Source: JBMYRH01 sp049602155 (GTDB lineage: Bacteria; Myxococcota_A; UBA9042; PHBI01; JBMYRH01). From it: a DNA stretch of 64,000 nucleotides. The number at the start of each line of letters is the position of its first letter. The stretch's first letter is position 1. The notes under the pieces are model-generated. The model had not been told where the DNA came from. It saw only the letters and a program-made list of their open reading frames with translations, and ran no database searches. The position numbers were made by a program, and so were the translations under genes. Location of the stretch: assembly GCA_049602155.1 (NCBI GenBank), contig JBMYRH010000021.1, positions 20,045-84,044 of the forward strand. The letters run 5' to 3'. Positions 7,833-15,540 of the stretch are shown here, piece by piece.

Positions 7833-9947
7833 CTAAAGCACCTCGAGGAGGTCTAGGCGGTCTGAGCAGCCACGGTCGAGCTGCGAGACGGCCTCGAAGT
7901 TTCGAAGTAAGACGTCCTTAAAGACGTCGTCTGGTACTTCCAGCAGCACGGTGTCGGCCTCTGTCTTCACCGTCGCCGTGCGGACACCGTCCGCCATGAG
8001 CGCGATTTCACCAAAGTGTTCGCCGCCGCTGAGCGTGGCGACGCGGTGCATCTCCCCATCTTCGCTCTTGTGGTCGACCACACACGTCCCCTCACGGATG
8101 AGGAAGAGACTGTCACCTGCTTCGCCCTGTGTGACGACGATCTCATCGGAGGGCAAGTTGCGCTCAGTCAGGCGGCTCAGGACCTGACGGAGCTGAGCGG
8201 GGGAGAGGGTGGCGAAGAATCGGTGGCTTCGCACGAAGGCTGCGTTCCGGACCTGCGAGAGCACCTCTTCTGTCGGGGTCTCGACCTCTTCGGCCATGGC
8301 CAAGAAGACGTCGCGAGCCAACGATAAGATTCGTACGTCACCCGTCGCGCGCACTGTCGCCGTGCGCTCAATGTCCTGAACCAGAGCGATCTCTCCGAAA
8401 AAATCACCGGAGGCCAACGTAGCGACTTGATGTTCGAGGCCGGAGGCGTCGGCGATAGCGACCGCGCAGTGACCCTGCTCGACGAAGCAAAAGCGATCCC
8501 CAGGCTCACCTTGACGGATGATGGACTCTCCACTTCGGTAGGTCTCGCGTTTGAGCTGGCTCGCTAACCTCGAGATCGCGTCATCCGGCAAGGTGGACAG
8601 GAAAGGGATCCCCCGCACAGCGTCGACGAACTGGGCGGCTTCGTCTCCCAGCTGTTTACCGCGAGTCGCGGAGGTCGTCGCGGGCGCGAGGTGACGCAGG
8701 AACGTCAGCGCTAGGACCACGAACCAGAGCACTAGGACCACGAGGACCATCACGAGGATGACCCCCGCTACGCCACCGAGGGCCATGAGCCAAGGGGGGG
8801 CGTGCTGGGCTCCACGGCCGGACAGGATCTCGATGAAGAGGTGCGAGAGCCCTGCCATCCAGTGACCACCAAGCAGGTAGACCACGGCGAGGCTGTGGGC
8901 AATCCAGGCGGTCGCCGCCCAGGAGAAGGTCATGTCTTGTGCATTCTCTGGGGTCTTACGACGCACCTGGAAAGCGTGCTTCTTGATGTAGCTCCAAGAG
9001 CGGCGTCTGAGGTGAGGCATCAAAGAGAGGATCCCGCCCACCTCTCGCCCGTCTGTTCGGGCGTAAGGCGCGAGGTTGATGATCAGGGCGGTGATGGAGA
9101 CCGCCGAGATGAGCCGGCTAGCCAAATTCCCGGTCGTCGCTGCGAGCCAGGCGCCGACCCCAGCGGCAAGGAAGAGCGGCGTGAGCCCCGCTAATGCGAC
9201 CGCGAGTCGCCCATCGCGGTGCGCAGCGCGTCGCTCGCGGTCGTCGATATCGAAGTGAGCGATACCCCAAATGATGCGGATCCCAGCGCCGTAGACGGCG
9301 ATTCCGTTTGAGCGGAGCGCGAAGCCACGTAGCAGCCCACGGAAGGACAGGACACAGGACGCGAGGACGTAAAGGTAAGTGACCAGTGTGAGCGCAGGAG
9401 CCGAGCGCGGGAAGAGCCCTAGCACCAGCTGAAGGCGACCTTGGACGCCGGCGAAGGTGAGCGCGGTGACGGTCGCGACGACGCCAAGCCAGAAGAGCGG
9501 AGTCCACATCGCCGCGGGCAAGATGGCACCCGGGCTGGCGAGCAGCTGTAACCCGGGGATGTTCACCCTGAGGTTCGTGACCCGGCGGAGCATGGCTGCC
9601 AAGGGGCTGCCTGTCGCTTGCCCGCCGAACAGGCGAGCGCCCGTGTTGTCGAGGCCGTCCAGCATGCCCTCACGGTAGAGGCGTCGGAAACACCCCAGGA
9701 TGGCCATAGGACGAAGGGGAGGGGTCAACGCCATCCCCGCCCGCACCACATCATCGAGGGACGCGTCACCATCCATCAATTCGATGAGCGGCTCCTCGCT
9801 CTTCCGCAGGCCCATGTAGGCGTTTGCGGCCGGATCCGCCAAGACGAGCTGACCATCTGCGTTCCGGCGTTGCTCAATCCCCGCGCGCAGATGGGGGTGG
9901 TCCCCTCCTACGCCCGTTGCACCGGTGTCTTTGTGCGACTCTGTCAT
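7833..9947 (-). CDS. PqqD-like / M50-like membrane protein with two cNMP-binding domains
   Basis: A 704-aa multidomain protein. Residues 20-100 resemble a PqqD-type winged-helix peptide chaperone (ADPAANAYMGLRKSEEPLIELM, then GCFRRLYREGMLDG). Residues about 140-420 form a polytopic membrane domain like site-2-protease (M50) proteins. It keeps the family's second motif NLAPYARTDG (N291, P294, D299). The HExxH zinc motif expected near residues 198-209 is absent, replaced by LSFRGLLRGF, so protease activity is unlikely. Residues 447-552 and 577-683 are two cyclic-nucleotide-binding (CAP_ED) domains, each with FGEIAL followed by RTATV, which is the phosphate-binding cassette with its Arg. A GGGAG ribosome-binding site precedes the ATG. 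It is probably a cNMP-regulated membrane protein; what it regulates is unknown. Confidence 0.8.
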   Translation of the reverse strand: MTESHKDTGATGVGGDHPHLRAGIEQRRNADGQLVLADPAANAYMGLRKSEEPLIELMDGDASLDDVVRAGMALTPPLRPMAILGCFRRLYREGMLDGLDNTGARLFGGQATGSPLAAMLRRVTNLRVNIPGLQLLASPGAILPAAMWTPLFWLGVVATVTALTFAGVQGRLQLVLGLFPRSAPALTLVTYLYVLASCVLSFRGLLRGFALRSNGIAVYGAGIRIIWGIAHFDIDDRERRAAHRDGRLAVALAGLTPLFLAAGVGAWLAATTGNLASRLISAVSITALIINLAPYARTDGREVGGILSLMPHLRRRSWSYIKKHAFQVRRKTPENAQDMTFSWAATAWIAHSLAVVYLLGGHWMAGLSHLFIEILSGRGAQHAPPWLMALGGVAGVILVMVLVVLVLWFVVLALTFLRHLAPATTSATRGKQLGDEAAQFVDAVRGIPFLSTLPDDAISRLASQLKRETYRSGESIIRQGEPGDRFCFVEQGHCAVAIADASGLEHQVATLASGDFFGEIALVQDIERTATVRATGDVRILSLARDVFLAMAEEVETPTEEVLSQVRNAAFVRSHRFFATLSPAQLRQVLSRLTERNLPSDEIVVTQGEAGDSLFLIREGTCVVDHKSEDGEMHRVATLSGGEHFGEIALMADGVRTATVKTEADTVLLEVPDDVFKDVLLRNFEAVSQLDRGCSDRLDLLEVL

Positions 9948-10042
9948 CGCAACTCCCCCTCGTTCACTCCCTAGGATAGTCGCTCACGGGAGTGAGCGCC
10001 AGAGGGGCGGGTGGTGTGCGGGAACTCTGCAGTCCGCCTGCC

Positions 10043-10918
10043 CTAGAGCCCGCGAAGGTACTCAGGCTTGAGCGCGCCGCGGTCGCCGTCAGCGATGACC
10101 TGGTCTAGCGCTCCTAGGACGGCGTCTTTGTCTCGGGGCAAGTCCATTCGCATTGGCAGGTAGTTGCTGGCGTGATTGCACGAGAACCGCGTGTGGGTGA
10201 ATTGGCTATCCGCCACGATGGTTCGGAGCTCAAGCAGCATCTCAAATGGGCTCGGCAAGGTGAACTCTCCGCGCTTTGCGGCTGCGTGAAGCGGCGTTCC
10301 CGGGACGAGGGTGGTGGTCAAGGCTCCGACGTAGCGCGGCGACATCGCGGAGAGCATGGACGCCGTCTCGCGTGCATGCTCTTCACTCAGTTCTTTCCCT
10401 CCGATCCCGAGCAGCACCATGACGGAATGCGTGATTCCGGCCTCTCTCAGGCGCCGCGCGGTCTCAAGGCACTCGTCGCGGGTCCCCCCCTTGTCGATGT
10501 GCGCCATGACCGCGTCACTGCCGGTCTCTGCCCCGTGATAGACGATGCCGAGGCCGGCTTTCCGTAGGGCTGTGAGTTCGTCAACGGACTTACGTCCCAC
10601 ACTCCGGGTGTCACCATAGACGCCCACGCGCTCGATCCACGGCATCTCGGCGCGGATGGCCTCAAGGATGGCGATGAGCTTTCGCGTGGGCAGAATCAGC
10701 GCATCTCCGTCGCACAGAAAGACACGACGGACATTCGGCCCGAGGTTCGCTGCCTCGCAAATGTCCGCGTGGACAGTCTCCCAGGGCTTCACTCGAAAGG
10801 AGACGCCACTGTACATGTCGCAATAGGTGCAGCCGTTATGGCTGCACCCGACCGTCACCTGAAGCAGGAGGCTCTGTGCCTCACTTGGTGGGCGAAATAT
10901 GCGGCCGACGTAGTCCAC
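10043..10918 (-). CDS. Radical SAM protein
   Basis: A 291-aa single-domain radical SAM enzyme. The iron-sulfur motif near residue 25 is CSHNGCTYC followed by DMY. This is the Cx4Cx2C spacing seen in a known subfamily with the pattern GCSHNxCTFCxMY, not the classical Cx3Cx2C. Downstream segments agree with a TIM-barrel SAM domain: VFLCDGDALILP, VGVYGDTRSV, GIVYHGAETGSD and HSVMVLLGIGG. No additional cluster domain or B12 domain is present. The GTG start has GGAG upstream. It is encoded alone, divergent from the lipoprotein downstream, so neighbours do not hint at a substrate. The reaction is unknown. Confidence 0.85.
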   Translation of the reverse strand: MDYVGRIFRPPSEAQSLLLQVTVGCSHNGCTYCDMYSGVSFRVKPWETVHADICEAANLGPNVRRVFLCDGDALILPTRKLIAILEAIRAEMPWIERVGVYGDTRSVGRKSVDELTALRKAGLGIVYHGAETGSDAVMAHIDKGGTRDECLETARRLREAGITHSVMVLLGIGGKELSEEHARETASMLSAMSPRYVGALTTTLVPGTPLHAAAKRGEFTLPSPFEMLLELRTIVADSQFTHTRFSCNHASNYLPMRMDLPRDKDAVLGALDQVIADGDRGALKPEYLRGL

Positions 10919-11142
10919 AGGGGCTCCGGTGTGCGTGTTCTCACTCCCTTACGTCATGTCGGCTCGTACGGGAAGAGTGAGGTGGGGTCCCGTGACCCCG
11001 GCCATGAGCATGGGGTTTGTCTAGTTCATTGGAAGTAAAACGTTTTTTCTCTTTGTGGGGAGGCTGGCACGGGACTTGCTCTGATACCGGGGTAACGACT
11101 CAGTTGGGGTGTATAGACACCGCCCCCTGTAGGAGACTCATC

Positions 11143-12804
11143 ATGCGCCACAGCCTCACCATTCGACTCATCGCCCTCTGTACAGCGGCTCAATTCGCGT
11201 CAGGGTGCGAGGCCCCTCAGGCTCCCGAGACGCCACAGGACGGCGGTGACGTCACCTACGCCAAGGGGAGCGTCGGGAAAGCGGATGCGAGCATCGAGGC
11301 GATGTTCGTGGACTTCGACTTCGATGGTGAGCTGGTTATGGAGTCGTGCTTCAGCGCCCGGCGCCGCATCGAAGATCAAATGCTCTACACGATCGGGCAA
11401 TTGAACGGCATCGATGGTGTGGGACGCATCGACACCTTGGATGTCACCGACATTCAGACAAACGAGGACGATGGGGCCTGCACAGTCACCTATCATGCGC
11501 GGATGCTGGTCGCCTGGGCGAAGCGCCACCAACTGCGCCAAGACTACGCGCTTATCCTCCCGCGTGACATGAGCCATGCTGGGATCGACGCCTTTGTGGA
11601 GAGCTACTCTCACAGCTGTGTGGACTGGGGCGCTCACGATGTCGACGCAGGCTCCTTCTGGTACTACTGGCGACCGGAGTCGAGCCGTTGCAACGTCGCC
11701 GACTCGGACGTCGTTCGCCTCCCCGTTAAGGTCACTGAGAGCCCGGTTCACACCTCGGGTAAGTACCCGGAGTACCACAAGGTTTGGGAGGATGATGCGC
11801 TCAACATCGTGGCTATCTTCGGCAAGGTGAAAGACGGCGGCGGCGCGAGTGACCAAGGCGTGCAGGGTTACAACACCTTCATCAAGCGGCTGACAACCCT
11901 CGCCGAGCGATGGGATCTCGTGACCGTGCCTGAGGAGCTGCCCTCGGCGCCGGGTGTCGACGTCCCGCACGTCACCATCAACGCGACCCTCTTCGATGGC
12001 AAGACCATCCGAGCTGACATCATGCTCGTCGATAGCGTGAAGAGCGCCGGGGACGAGTTCTTCGCGACCTACGAGTCGTTGACCCCTGACTCAGACCTCA
12101 TCATCTACAACGGCCACGCTGGGCTCGGCGCGAACATCCGCACCCTGGCGCGCAAAGGCTCGTGGCAGACGGGGCAATACTGCATCGTCTTCATGAATGG
12201 TTGTGACACTTACGCCTACGCTGACTCCGCGCTCGCTGATGCTCACGCCGATGTGAACGACGACGACCCTGAGGGCACCAAGTATCTCGACATGATGATG
12301 AACGCGCTGCCCTCCTACTTCGTGAAGATGCCGCAGGCGACGATGTCGATCATCGAGGGGCTGCTCGACTACGACGAGCCGCGCACGTACGAGCAGATCT
12401 TCCGGGGCATCGACAAGCACGAGATGGTCATCGTCAGCGGTGAGCACGACAACGTCTATGTGCCGGGGTACACCGGCAACGAGGGCGCAGGAGATTGGAG
12501 CTGGGATGGCCTCTCGGAGTCCGGCACCGTGGGGCGCAACGAAGAGGCGCGCTTCGAGACGACGGCCCTCGAGCCCGGTCGATACCGTTTCTCGATGACG
12601 GGGACGGGCGACGCTGACCTTCACGTTCGTGTCGGCGAAGGCCCCACCTTGGACCTCTACGACTGTCGTCCCTACGCGGTCGGCTCCAAAGAGAACTGCG
12701 AAGTCGACCTGAACACCTCGACGTCCATCCACATCATGGTAAACGGATGGTCCGACAGCTCGGAGTTCACGCTCGTCGGTGAGCGTGTGGCGACCGACGA
12801 GTAG
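11143..12804 (+). CDS. Lipoprotein with caspase-like (clan CD) and PPC domains
   Basis: A 553-aa lipoprotein; the ATG at 11143 has AGGAGA upstream, and the signal peptide ends in FASGC (Cys22). A central domain (about 185-440) includes DLIIYNGHAG (His325) and, 29 residues on, QYCIVFMNGCDTY (Cys354). Each motif follows a hydrophobic strand. This is the arrangement of the His/Cys dyad in clan CD peptidases (caspases, gingipains C25, clostripain), so a peptidase or a pseudo-enzyme is likely. The C-terminus (about 457-548) is a pre-peptidase C-terminal (PPC) beta-sandwich (LEPGRYRFSMTGTGDADLHV), common in secreted peptidases. Residues 30-180 are unrecognised. Target and activation are unknown. 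Confidence 0.7.
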   Translation: MRHSLTIRLIALCTAAQFASGCEAPQAPETPQDGGDVTYAKGSVGKADASIEAMFVDFDFDGELVMESCFSARRRIEDQMLYTIGQLNGIDGVGRIDTLDVTDIQTNEDDGACTVTYHARMLVAWAKRHQLRQDYALILPRDMSHAGIDAFVESYSHSCVDWGAHDVDAGSFWYYWRPESSRCNVADSDVVRLPVKVTESPVHTSGKYPEYHKVWEDDALNIVAIFGKVKDGGGASDQGVQGYNTFIKRLTTLAERWDLVTVPEELPSAPGVDVPHVTINATLFDGKTIRADIMLVDSVKSAGDEFFATYESLTPDSDLIIYNGHAGLGANIRTLARKGSWQTGQYCIVFMNGCDTYAYADSALADAHADVNDDDPEGTKYLDMMMNALPSYFVKMPQATMSIIEGLLDYDEPRTYEQIFRGIDKHEMVIVSGEHDNVYVPGYTGNEGAGDWSWDGLSESGTVGRNEEARFETTALEPGRYRFSMTGTGDADLHVRVGEGPTLDLYDCRPYAVGSKENCEVDLNTSTSIHIMVNGWSDSSEFTLVGERVATDE

Positions 12805-12834
12805 GTTGCGGAGAGAGCGTCGCGGGAGGGCAGG

Positions 12835-13977
12835 GTGATATACGCTGAGAGTCTGCCCGCGGGTGCGTCCCTCCTGCTGACTGCGCTGTCCCAACGTACC
12901 GAGGAGGAGGACGCCGCATGGCGTGACTCCGCCTTGCGCTTTGGGATCGTTGAGCTCCGCGCCTTGGCGACGGTGAACCGGGTGGAGCGTGCGGTCGGGC
13001 AGGCGCTCGGTGAGCTCGCCGGCCCGGAGTGGCGTCAGGACGTGCGTGACAACGAGGCGCGTGTTCAGGCGCTATTAACCCTAGCCTCGGAGGCTTCACG
13101 TGCGCTTCAATCCGAGGGGATCGAGGGCGCTTTCTTCGAGAGCGGCGGAGTACTTTGCGCATCCCGTCTGCCCCTCGCGGCCTTTGGCTCCAGCGACGTG
13201 GACCTCCTCGTCAGGGCTGAGCAGTGGGAGTCCGCTCTGGAGGTCTTAAGGGGCCTCGGCTTGGCGCCGCGACAGCGGCGCTCTGAGGGGGTGCACCGCG
13301 CGGAGTTGCATGTTCAGCGGGGCGGGCATGATCTCTACCTCGATGTGGCCCGGACGCCCTTTGAGCGGATGACAGCGCCGCTCCCCTTCGAGGACCGGAG
13401 CGACCTTTGGCTCGAGCGCCGTGTCGCGTCGTCACGGGGAGCTGGGGTGTGCACACTTCACCCCACGGACCTCTTGGTGCAGGTCGCCGTGCACACCTCG
13501 CTGCACCAGTATATTCTGTCGCCTGGTCTGAGGCTGCATATGGACGTGGAGCGGCTCGTCCGTGATCTCACGATCGACTGGCCCAGCGTCGTCCGGGAGA
13601 TTGAGGTTACGGGGTTGCGCACGCGCTGCTTTGTGTCGTTCTCGATGGCTGCCGGACTTATAGGGGCTTCGATTCCTCACGAGGTGCTCGAGGCGTTGGC
13701 TCCGTCAGGGGATCGAGGTCGGGCGGTCCTCGCGCTCATTCAGTCCCAGGGCGCTCTGGACACCGGGGAGCGTAAGCTCGGAGGCCTGCAAGCCTTGAAG
13801 CTGGACCATCTGCTCGACGATCGTGACATGGGTGCGTGGCTGGGCGGGATCTTATGGCCGCCCGCAGCGTGGTTACGGCCACGCATGGAGCGCGATGGGC
13901 GGGTCCCAGGGCCGGATGTGTTACTCCACGCTGCGCGAGCCAAGTCGCTCGTTAAGCGCCTGTTGCGGTTGGGCTAA
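12835..13977 (+). CDS. Nucleotidyltransferase-like protein (NTP_transf_5 type)
   Basis: A 380-aa protein. The segment GAFFESGGVLCASRLPLAAF, followed by GSSDVDLLV, has the G-S-x-D-x-D signature of the pol-beta nucleotidyltransferase superfamily, in the form seen in the 'uncharacterised nucleotidyltransferase' family (PF14907). Further support comes from a conserved helix (WESALEVLRGLGL), the third acidic strand (HDLYLDVAR) and a helical C-terminus typical of that family (LHPTDLLVQVAVHTSLHQYI). Members often sit in polysaccharide or peptide-modification clusters, but no such cluster is visible here. The GTG start has a purine-rich GGGAGGGCAGG before it. Its 3' end overlaps the convergent ferrochelatase gene by 26 bp. 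The substrate is unknown. Confidence 0.72.
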   Translation: MIYAESLPAGASLLLTALSQRTEEEDAAWRDSALRFGIVELRALATVNRVERAVGQALGELAGPEWRQDVRDNEARVQALLTLASEASRALQSEGIEGAFFESGGVLCASRLPLAAFGSSDVDLLVRAEQWESALEVLRGLGLAPRQRRSEGVHRAELHVQRGGHDLYLDVARTPFERMTAPLPFEDRSDLWLERRVASSRGAGVCTLHPTDLLVQVAVHTSLHQYILSPGLRLHMDVERLVRDLTIDWPSVVREIEVTGLRTRCFVSFSMAAGLIGASIPHEVLEALAPSGDRGRAVLALIQSQGALDTGERKLGGLQALKLDHLLDDRDMGAWLGGILWPPAAWLRPRMERDGRVPGPDVLLHAARAKSLVKRLLRLG

Positions 13978-15019
13978 GCGCGGGTGTCTGCTCGGCATAG
14001 GCAGCCTTCCGGAGGATGTCGGCGCAGGCCTTCACCCACGCAGGGTGGCTGTTGATCGCAGGCACGAGCCGCAGCGTCTTGCCGCCAGCCTCGATGAAAT
14101 CTTCCTTAGCGCGGATGCCGATCTCCTCGCTCGTCTCAAGGCAGTCGGAGACAAAAGAGGGGCAGTGGACAACCAGGTGCTCGACACCCTGCTTCGCGAG
14201 CTCGACCACGCGGACGTCCGTGTACGGCTTGATCCACTCTGCGCGACCCAGCCTGGATTGGAAGGTGATGTCGTAGCGGTCAGCTGGAAGCCCGAGGCTC
14301 TTCGCGAGCCCATGGGCGGTCTCAAAGCATTGCGCGCGGTAGCAGTAGGCGTTCGCGTGCACGAGCTCGTCGCAGCAGTTGGGCTTCACATGGCAGTGCG
14401 CACCGGTCGGGTCACTCTTGGTGCAGTGGCGCACAGGGAGCCCGTGGAAACTGAACAGGTGAAAGGCACCGTCGTCTTCGCCCAGGGTCTCCGAGCATAT
14501 GGTCTCAAGGGCTTGTTTGTAGCCAGGCTCGGCAAAGAAGGGGGGGACAAAGCTCAGGCTTGGGACATTCCAACCTTTGCTGGCCTCTGCCATCAGCTTC
14601 TCTGCTGCGCTCCCCCAGGCTGCCGACGAGTAGTGCGGGAAGAGGGGGAGGGCGACGATGTGGGTGCACCCGGCGTCGATCAACTTCTGCATACTGACGG
14701 TCAACGATGGGTTTTGGTAGCGCATCGCAAACTCGACCGGCCCGATATCTGCCAGGAGCGGCCGCACGCCCTCGAGGAGATCGAGCCCATGGAAGAGCAG
14801 CGGCGAACCACGCTCGGTCCAGATTTGCTCGTAGGCCTCTGCGCTCTTCTTCGGCCGAAAGGGCAGGATGATGAGGTTGAGGAGCATCCAGCGCCCTGCA
14901 GCCGGGAGATCGAGCACCCTCGGGTCCGAGAGGAACTCGCGGAGGTAACGTCGCACGTCCCCCACGGCCGTCGAGTCGGGCGTACCTAGATTAATGAGGA
15001 GAAAACCGGTCCGTTTCAT
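13952..15019 (-). CDS. hemH: Ferrochelatase with internal Cys-rich insert (probable [2Fe-2S])
   Basis: Inserts ferrous iron into a porphyrin in the last step of haem synthesis (protohaem or coproporphyrin branch not decided). 355 aa from the ATG at 15017-15019, chosen for the GGAG at good spacing. Signatures are LLINLGTPDS at the N-terminus, HLFSFHGLP with catalytic H192, and SDCLETSEEIG with E297. Directly after the catalytic motif there is an insert with Cys199, 209, 215, 216, 226 and 231. An internal [2Fe-2S] cluster in this place is known for a class of ferrochelatases that includes Myxococcus xanthus, so cluster binding is likely. It is divergent from yggX (iron trafficking), and haem demand fits the 11-haem cytochrome in the window. 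Confidence 0.93.
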   Translation of the reverse strand: MKRTGFLLINLGTPDSTAVGDVRRYLREFLSDPRVLDLPAAGRWMLLNLIILPFRPKKSAEAYEQIWTERGSPLLFHGLDLLEGVRPLLADIGPVEFAMRYQNPSLTVSMQKLIDAGCTHIVALPLFPHYSSAAWGSAAEKLMAEASKGWNVPSLSFVPPFFAEPGYKQALETICSETLGEDDGAFHLFSFHGLPVRHCTKSDPTGAHCHVKPNCCDELVHANAYCYRAQCFETAHGLAKSLGLPADRYDITFQSRLGRAEWIKPYTDVRVVELAKQGVEHLVVHCPSFVSDCLETSEEIGIRAKEDFIEAGGKTLRLVPAINSHPAWVKACADILRKAAYAEQTPALSPTATGA

Positions 15020-15156
15020 GAGCACTCCATGACGCGCTGGGAGGCTGACACGTCTTTAGGGCCGCGATCAACACCAGACATCACCACAATAGTCCGCGCT
15101 CCAGGCTTGACGCTCTCGTGGCTTGAGGCGTAAGGCTTCAGGCACGGAGGTGACCC

Positions 15157-15447
15157 GTGAGTGAAGCGACGACCGTAGTCTGCAGCCGTTACAAGGAAGA
15201 GCTCCCCGCGATTAGTTCGCGCATCACCTTCGCAGGTGATCTGGGAGATCGCATCAAGCGCGAGGTATCTCAGCGCGCTTGGAACGATTGGCTGGAGATG
15301 CAGATCAAGCTCATCAACGAGTACCGCCTCCACATGGGAGAGGCAGCTCATCGAGAGGCGTTAAAAGAGTACGCCGGGAAGTTCTTCTGCTTCGATGGCG
15401 GAGACGGCTCGCTCGGACCCGGGCAAGGTCCGGAGGGTGGCCTTTAG
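15157..15447 (+). CDS. yggX: Fe(2+)-trafficking protein YggX
   Basis: Small cytosolic protein (96 aa) that in enterobacteria protects Fe-S clusters and handles ferrous iron. The family pattern is clear: VVCSRYKEELP with the conserved N-terminal Cys, LGDRIKREVSQRAWNDWLE, and MQIKLINEYRLHM. It carries a short Gly-rich C-terminal extension (GGDGSLGPGQGPEGG) beyond the usual 90 residues. The GTG start has GGAGG six bases upstream. Divergent from ferrochelatase, it forms a small iron-handling pair with it. Confidence 0.92.
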   Translation: MSEATTVVCSRYKEELPAISSRITFAGDLGDRIKREVSQRAWNDWLEMQIKLINEYRLHMGEAAHREALKEYAGKFFCFDGGDGSLGPGQGPEGGL

Positions 15448-15540
15448 CCACTTCAAGCTCCGTGGGTTGGCCATGTGGTGCCACACCTGTGGAGCGGAAG
15501 CCCTTGAGGAAACGGGCGCCCGGCGCGTAAGTTGAACGGC

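Noticed and set aside
11031..11053. AAAACGTTTT with T-run as terminator
   Set aside because: Stem is A/T-only and short, and it lies upstream of a gene with no transcription unit ending there.
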